A stretch of 64,000 nt of DNA, from positions 27,055,955 through 27,119,954 of the forward strand of contig OX381704.1 of the NCBI GenBank assembly GCA_947462335.1, read 5' to 3'. The position numbers were made by a program, and so were the translations under genes. How positions within the stretch are numbered: position 1 is the first letter of the stretch; every line of letters starts with the position of its first letter. This DNA comes from Harmothoe impar. Taxonomy: Eukaryota; Annelida; Polychaeta; Phyllodocida; Polynoidae. Below the pieces are notes generated by a model. The model was not told the origin of the DNA. It saw only the letters and a program-made list of their open reading frames with translations, and searched no databases. Below are positions 58,601 to 64,000 of the stretch, in pieces.

Positions 58601-58715
58601 AAGGTAGGCCTTCGGCCTACCTTCTTACTTGTGAAAAACTAAAACTTGAGTTAGTCTCACCTGCATAGTCAGTGGGACGTTAAACTACACAAACAAACAA
58701 ACAAACAAACAAACA
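58600..58715 (+). mobile_element. SINE/LINE 3' tail with (AAAC)n
   Basis: CAGTGGGACGTTAAACTACA followed by ACAAACAAACAAACAAACA (about 58688-58715). The GGGACGTTAAA plus (AAAC)n ending is a common 3' tail of SINEs and their partner LINEs in marine invertebrates. GTAGGCCTTCGGCCTAC at about 58603-58620 is a perfect short hairpin in the same tail. Confidence 0.5.
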
Positions 58716-58919
58716 GAGAAACGCGTAAATCTTGGCCGTTACTCCCTATCGCGCACAGCACATGCAGCGCACTTTCATTCCTCCTCTCCTAGAGAAGTTC
58801 ATAGTTTAAATTCACAGACGAAATTGAACTAGAATCTGCACATTCCCAATAAAGGAAAATCATATTCATCAAAATTAACTGAGATGTGCCCCTGCATGCA
58901 ATTGTTAGATCCACACATA

Positions 58920-59026
58920 CAGAAAAGCGAGAGTCATTGTCGCTAAAACTACCCTGATCTGAGGGTCAGGCACTGCCTGACTCTCAGGTGAGGGTAGTTT
59001 TAGCGACAATGACTCTCACTTTTCTG
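58920..59026. mobile_element. 107-bp palindromic element
   Basis: CAGAAAAGCGAGAGTCATTG...CTAAAACTACCCT pairs with AGGGTAGTTTTAG...CAATGACTCTCACTTTTCTG over about 37 bp. The centre is CTGAGGGTCAGGCACTGCCTGACTCTCAG, itself palindromic. The end and core motifs relate it to the larger element at 7947-8754. Confidence 0.78.
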
Positions 59027-59806
59027 AGGGTGCACTGACACTGAACATCGCAATGAGTGGAGAAGGCTGAGCACAAGAGTGTTGAGTGAAAACTGCCTGA
59101 AAAGTTCATACCCGGTATATCCAATCGTGAGGATAGGAAACATTCCCAATTGCGTTGCTACTATTTGGGTAAATTGGCGTTTACAAATGTGTGTCCTATC
59201 TGAGGTTTCATTACTAAATCCAAATACCACCCCCACCCCCCATGTCGGTAACATCAATTATGAGCGTTCCTGATATTGTGATGTGAACTTCCATTCCTTG
59301 GACCTTGACTCATAGGCCTAGTTCATAGCTATGATATGCGGACATGTGGATGATGATATAGTGGCCATAGTGTCGACATGGTGAACATAATATCTGTGGA
59401 AGTATCTTCTCTTTTGGGAGGAGGGGGAATGGTGGGGACAGGGGGGGGGGGGGTCAGAAATTACTCCAAAACGCATTTTGAAACCCCATAAGTCCATTAA
59501 CCTTTCAGAAATTGATTGGACGTGGCGAAGTGTAAATGGAGATCAAGATCTAAGATTGACATGGATATAAACCTAAGACAATGAGGGCAGTGTGGGTTCA
59601 GGGCTTGTATTTGTTTGAAAATGCAGATGGACAGGGGAAGCGTGCGTACAACGAGACGTCTGGGTGGTGAACCATGGAAGACACCAACTTAAAGTGTCAG
59701 TATTGATGGTGTATACTCAACCATCAATACTGGTTTTGTTATATTTTCAACACACTCCTGTATGCTTTTAAACCCCATATTTAAAGCCCAAGCGCTCCTA
59801 TATATA

Positions 59807-60689
59807 CACTGTTAAAAATCCCCCGTAGAAAAAACGGTGATTCACTGGCAACAATGGATGCCAAGCTTTCACCGTTTATTTTAGGGTCACCGTTTTTTAG
59901 ATGTCACCGTAATTGTATACGGGGTTTCACCGTTATTTTTTAACAATGACTAAGGAGGCTTAATTAGCTATTGCAGTGGCTCAAACTTTTAAGGATTGTT
60001 TCTTTTATGTAGTGATTTGCATAGACAGATTATTCTGTATTCATAATTATGTTCTCAATTTACTACAATTATTCCCCATGTCTGATTTGGCTGAATGTCC
60101 AATTCATAAAGACATCTTTGTGACTGGAATTCATAATTATCATGAATTAACCACTAAGAGACATAGATAGATGTCTCATATCACATTACCATTGCAATCT
60201 ACAAGCAGAAGTATGCTAGGATTGTTATAAAACAACAACTCCAGTGATATTCATATATATATCTTTCTCATTACCACACAAGAGGTGTCTATGGTATCCA
60301 AACTACTTGCCGGTGTCCCACAAGGGTTAATTATTTATTCATTATGAATATTCAATCAAGCTTAGGTCTAGACTAGAATGTTGATGCTGTATTGAAAAAG
60401 GCAATCGAGAACTATTTGATTTCTAATAGATTTAGTCCACTTTTCATTGTTGAAGCTTCAGAGAAATCCCCTCTGGAACTAGGCTGCCACCTAGTTGGAA
60501 AAGATTGAACCTCTTATACTACAGAATTTCACTGTAAAGGAAATAACAGTGCTTTACCGTAATGCTTTACGGAGGTTCACTGTAAAAGCAATTGGGTTGA
60601 CGCTACCTCACCGTAATATCAGGTAACGGTGATGCACCGTTAAATTTAACGGTGAATCTCTGTATAATCAACGGTAATTTTTAACAGTG
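59807..60689. mobile_element. 883-bp TA-duplicating MITE with CACCGTT arrays
   Basis: The left end CACTGTTAAAAAT and the reverse complement of the right end CACTGTTAAAAATTACC are flanked by TA (59805-59806, 60690-60691). Subterminal DNA on both sides repeats a CACCGTT/AACGGTG or CACTGTAAA-type word many times; the middle is ordinary AT-rich DNA. Same class and layout as 38255-39172, but with a different private motif. Confidence 0.85.
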
Positions 60690-61263
60690 TAGGGCTGAGT
60701 ACCTGTCCCGGCTCCACTCCGACTGCTGCTGGAGGGGTACCGAGATCTGCGCCTCTAAAGAGAAAATGGCATTTATATCATTACACAAGATAGTCTACAC
60801 TCACAGTAGCCTATGATTGGTTTTTGATTGGCCCTTGAGTGGCACCAAGAGTGTTGTAGATTACCAGCAAAATAATTATATTAGTGTCTAGATGATGCGT
60901 CACAGACAACCACTGAAATGCAAATAGTACCAAAATAATACCACTCTCTGGGCCGGAGCCATGGTATTTTTTTCCATTCCACCCCGGGGGGGGGGGGGGG
61001 GGGCTGGTATGGCCCTAGCCATATGTTCTGACCCAGAAACACTCGTAGCTGCAAGTTGAAAACATAATGAAGGCTAATACCAGCAACACGGGGAGGACAA
61101 CAAGATTCTTATCTGAATAAGAAGCAGCAGGGAGAAAACATAGTGGACATCATTTTCAAACTGTGACAAGTGGGTTGGCTGCATACGTGGTGGTCTCTAA
61201 GTCATGTTGCACACAGATCAGGGAAAGTCGTAGTGGCAGTAGTCGGCTGGTGTGGAGCCATCC

Positions 61264-61733
61264 CCAGGGTGCTGTTTCTCCACAGAGTACGGACGTCCGA
61301 AATTTGTGGAACTGACCTAAACTGTTCCTACTTGTCTACTCCATATCATGCGGACGTCCGCGTTTGTATGTATAAGTACTTGTACCAAAAAACGGTTTTA
61401 TCTATCATTTTCATTTTGTCCACAATATGAGGGCCCCAGACGGGGGGATGCTGTGTCACTTGTCGATTTTAAGAAATGCCAATGTCCCTTGTCCATTTTA
61501 AGTTAAGGGGCTTGTCCCTTGTCACTAACACTGTAAAACTGTCACTAGGCCTCATGTCACTTGTCGATTTTAAGGAATGCCCATGTCATTTGTCGATTCT
61601 AATAAATAGGTCTTGTCCCTTGTCACTAGGGTCATGTCGATTTGTCGATTTTACCCATCTGGGGCCCTAATATGTGGATTCTGTTTTCAATAATTTGCGG
61701 ACGTCCGTGTTTTGTGGAGAAACAGTACCCTGG
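61264..61733. mobile_element. TIR element with GGACGTCCG motifs, host of a nested element
   Basis: The left end CCAGGGTGCTGTTTCTCCAC and the reverse complement of the right end CCAGGGTACTGTTTCTCCAC match for about 40 bp, running into ACGGACGTCCG. A third GCGGACGTCCGC lies inside near 61351. Interrupted by the insertion at 61430-61668. Confidence 0.75.
61430..61668. mobile_element. Nested 239-bp element with TTGTC repeats and 6-bp target duplication
   Basis: The left end AGGGCCCCAGACGGG and the reverse complement of the right end AGGGCCCCAGATGGG are inverted, flanked by AATATG on both sides (61424-61429 and 61669-61674). The interior consists of repeats such as TGTCACTTGTCGATTTTAAG and TTGTCCCTTGTCACTA. 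Confidence 0.82.
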
Positions 61734-62150
61734 TGGCGGTGGTGGCCGGCATGGCACATGGGTGCCCACCACTGATTACAGAGCCGCGCCAGGGCCCTGC
61801 ATGGATCTGATTGCGGCTCTTGCACATCGGGCCCCGTCTGCGCTGCTGGTGGTGGTGGTGGTTGCCTCCTTCTCCTGTTCCTCCCTGCTGCACCTCCTTG
61901 TGTAGCGTGGAGGACGGCGCTGGTAGTAGTGGCGGCGGTGGCGCGGGACCGGCGGCACATAGTTTGTGCTGAGATCGCTGGTCCTCCTCCAGTCCGTGGC
62001 CGGCGCTAGTTGGTGCTAGCTGGTATAGAGCGCACAGCGTGGACTTGGTGAGGCGCGTGGTTTCAGTCGTCGCTGCACGCACTGCGAGCAGCGTGTACCA
62101 CCTCCAGGGTAGCCGCACCGACCTGAGTAGCGGATGGGGGGATTATTACC
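61734..62150 (+). promoter_or_regulatory. GC/CpG-rich segment, candidate promoter and 5' leader
   Basis: Markedly richer in CG dinucleotides than the surroundings (GGCGCGGGACCGGCGGC, GAGGCGCGTGG, CGTCGCTGCACGC), with GGT/GGC runs. It immediately precedes a strong-context ATG and a good splice donor. Promoter identity is inferred from composition. Confidence 0.35.
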
Positions 62151-62201
62151 ATGGTGATGACACAGGAGGAGAACGTCAGGCTCCACAGTCCAAGTGGACA
62201 G
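62151..62201 (+). CDS. Candidate first coding exon of an unidentified gene
   Basis: ATG in strong context (TTACCATGG), 17 codons reading MVMTQEENVRLHSPSGQ, ending in phase 0 at CAG/GTGAGT (donor at 62202). No downstream exon was recognised before the window ends, so the gene would extend to the right. The product cannot be named from this peptide. Open frames on the opposite strand across this GC-rich area are taken as compositional. Confidence 0.33.
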
Positions 62202-64000
62202 GTGAGTTGATCTTTGTATTACCATTAAACAGGGTGTTGCAGAGTTAGCCCATTAGGGGATGGATCACGGGGGCATGCTGAGAAGGGTCGCGGCCTGACT
62301 CCTCTCATGTCTAGGAGTGGGCCGCCATACACTTCACCACGCTGAAGAGAATACCAAGTGGGCTGGAGGAAGAAGGATGGGGTGGGAGTTAAGTCAATGC
62401 ACACTACGTGCCGGGGTGCTCCCGCAGCCTGATTCCCAGGGCATGGACCCCTTTTGATTTTACCTGTATACAAACCACTCTCCCAGCAAACAAATCACAT
62501 GGAAAACTAAAGCAAGCGCCGTCATACTTCTTACTCCTCTAGGCCTACATATTGTATACCTTTACCAGAGGACCCTCTGATAAGAGATACCACCACGCTG
62601 GAGGAGCTCTATTTAACTGGCACGGCCGGGGATGAGACCAGATTAGCTCCAAATTTGACGCCTCGACCTCTTACAAAAAACAATCACTATCGGTGGGCCT
62701 TGTGGCTTAATGGTTTACATAAAAATAAGTTGTGACATCAACACCGCGGTAAAGTGCTCTTCTCGTCACCAGTGCACTTTTATTTTAGGAGGAGGATCAA
62801 TATGGAATCCCTTCCTCGCCCCTGGGGTTTCTCTGCGCTGGAAAGTGAGTTGTCTCTGGCTGAGGCCCAGGCAGGGAGTTTGCGATTGCTTTCATTGGCT
62901 GTAGGTATCTGGCTGGGGATGTATAAACGCAGCTGGTGAGCAATAAACAGTGGCGTCATCTTCCACTACCCAAAGAGCCTGCAGACCAGGCATTAAGGTA
63001 ACATGTATATATACGTGTATACTCCTGCGTGCTGCGTTTAAGCAGGGCTTTGCACATCAGAGTTACAAAACTCTATCCAAAGAGACGGCCTATGGCAATC
63101 TATCACGAGAGCCCCACAATGAGAGGTATACGATATATTACAAACTTGTAAAGGCTGGTGTTATATGTACATGTATATAAGAATACACGACATAAGGAAA
63201 GACGATATTTGGAATACGATTACAGGTCATTGAAGCATTTAAGAAACGAGCACTCATCAACTATGGCCCAATCAATCAAGGGTCTGCAGAAGAAATACAA
63301 CCAATGACCCCCCCTCCCCCTCCCATTACAATATTGAGAAAGATAAATCTTCACTCAGGACAAATAAACGGGAAATAAGTGAACTACATTGGCGATGCAT
63401 ATACATGTACATATACTTGCCATGCTATATGTCACTTGCTATACCCCTTTCTCGTAGACACATAACACCAACTGACCATCATACTGGCCACTGTGCGTGA
63501 GCTTAGGCAAACGTCCATTTACCTAGAGCGGCTCTGAGTGGGTTATTGGCCCTGGATATGGCTTTGAGTTGCTCACTTAGATGTCCAATAGGTCTGTATC
63601 ACGCAATACCTGGTGTATTCTGGTGCATACAACGAGCATTCTATAGATGAGCTACTCGGTTACTGTAATGGTTCTACAACTATTGTATATATGTTTACCT
63701 GCCCTTATATTTAATAACTTCAGACTATACAGAGGTATGATGCTTTCACCATAGTGTGTCATTAGATGAAAGCATACCATTTAGTCCAGACTTCAACTGA
63801 AATGCCACGACCGTCACTACAGAAAGGCGGTTAGTATCATAGAAGGGCAACTGAACTTAGAAGTTGTCATCAGCTGGCATTTTCAGATTTTCCCTACACT
63901 TATGGGGATTGTGTTTATGAGCTAATAGATTAGTGAGCTTATACGAAACTCACTACATCAATGACAAGGTGAATGGCGTAAATGACGTCCGTAACATTTC
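62202..64000. other. Remaining right flank
   Basis: No domain-bearing frame or RNA gene seen. It could be intron of the candidate gene starting at 62151. Confidence 0.4.

Noticed and set aside
61687..62118. 143-codon minus-strand frame in the GC-rich region
   Set aside because: Low complexity (Pro/His/Arg runs from GGT/GGC repeats); explained by composition.

Overview
This is eukaryotic, animal nuclear DNA. It has a spliced membrane RING-CH ubiquitin-ligase gene, GT-AG introns, AATAAA signals, tRNA-derived SINEs, a non-LTR retrotransposon, a Polinton-type element and a dense population of terminal-inverted-repeat elements. Many long C/G homopolymers and TAGGCCTA-type words suggest a marine invertebrate, perhaps a deuterostome, but the sequence does not settle the species. 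Most of the window is mobile or repetitive; only one host gene can be read end to end. Layout: 1-415 is a 20-bp minisatellite. 4267-11505 (+) is a three-exon MARCH-like E3 ligase gene of about 279 codons, with SINEs, hairpins and inverted-repeat elements in its introns. 12159-15486 holds inverted-repeat elements and a scrap of LINE reverse transcriptase. 16262-27112 is a megasatellite of four 2.4-2.9 kb composite units. Each unit has inverted ends made of short GGCCCCCTGA-type repeats and an interior of three arrays sharing an AAACACCC core. The long open frames there come from stop-free arrays and are not genes. 27420-36883 is a complete 9,464-bp Polinton-like element with AG...CT ends, long terminal inverted repeats (TIRs) and a perfect 6-bp target duplication (TATGTA). 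It encodes a protein with two tandem Death domains (minus strand), an Ala/Ser-rich nuclear protein ending in a PC4/p15-like single-strand-DNA-binding domain (plus strand), and a very large protein-primed family-B DNA polymerase (plus strand, broken by two in-frame stops). I find no integrase, ATPase, protease or capsid gene. Its TIRs are arrays of CCAAT, CACGTG, CCGGAAGT and TGACGTCA promoter-type motifs. 43801-50904 is a non-LTR retrotransposon with an unusual ORF set: ORF1 (coiled coil, RRM-like region and a C-terminal NADAR domain), a separate SGNH-hydrolase-like ORF lacking the expected Ser and His, and ORF2 (AP endonuclease plus reverse transcriptase, with one stop and one frameshift). 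An exact 125-bp copy of its own reverse-transcriptase core lies just upstream. The remainder carries TA-duplicating and other short inverted-repeat elements. A GC-rich stretch near 61734-62201 may be the first exon of a gene running off to the right. One theme recurs. At least eight unrelated elements, the megasatellite unit and the Polinton TIRs all have inverted ends enriched in many copies of a short motif private to that element, in opposite orientation at the two ends. I consider this foldback-like architecture, the Death-domain/PC4/PolB mini-Polinton and the NADAR-bearing LINE the parts most worth following up.
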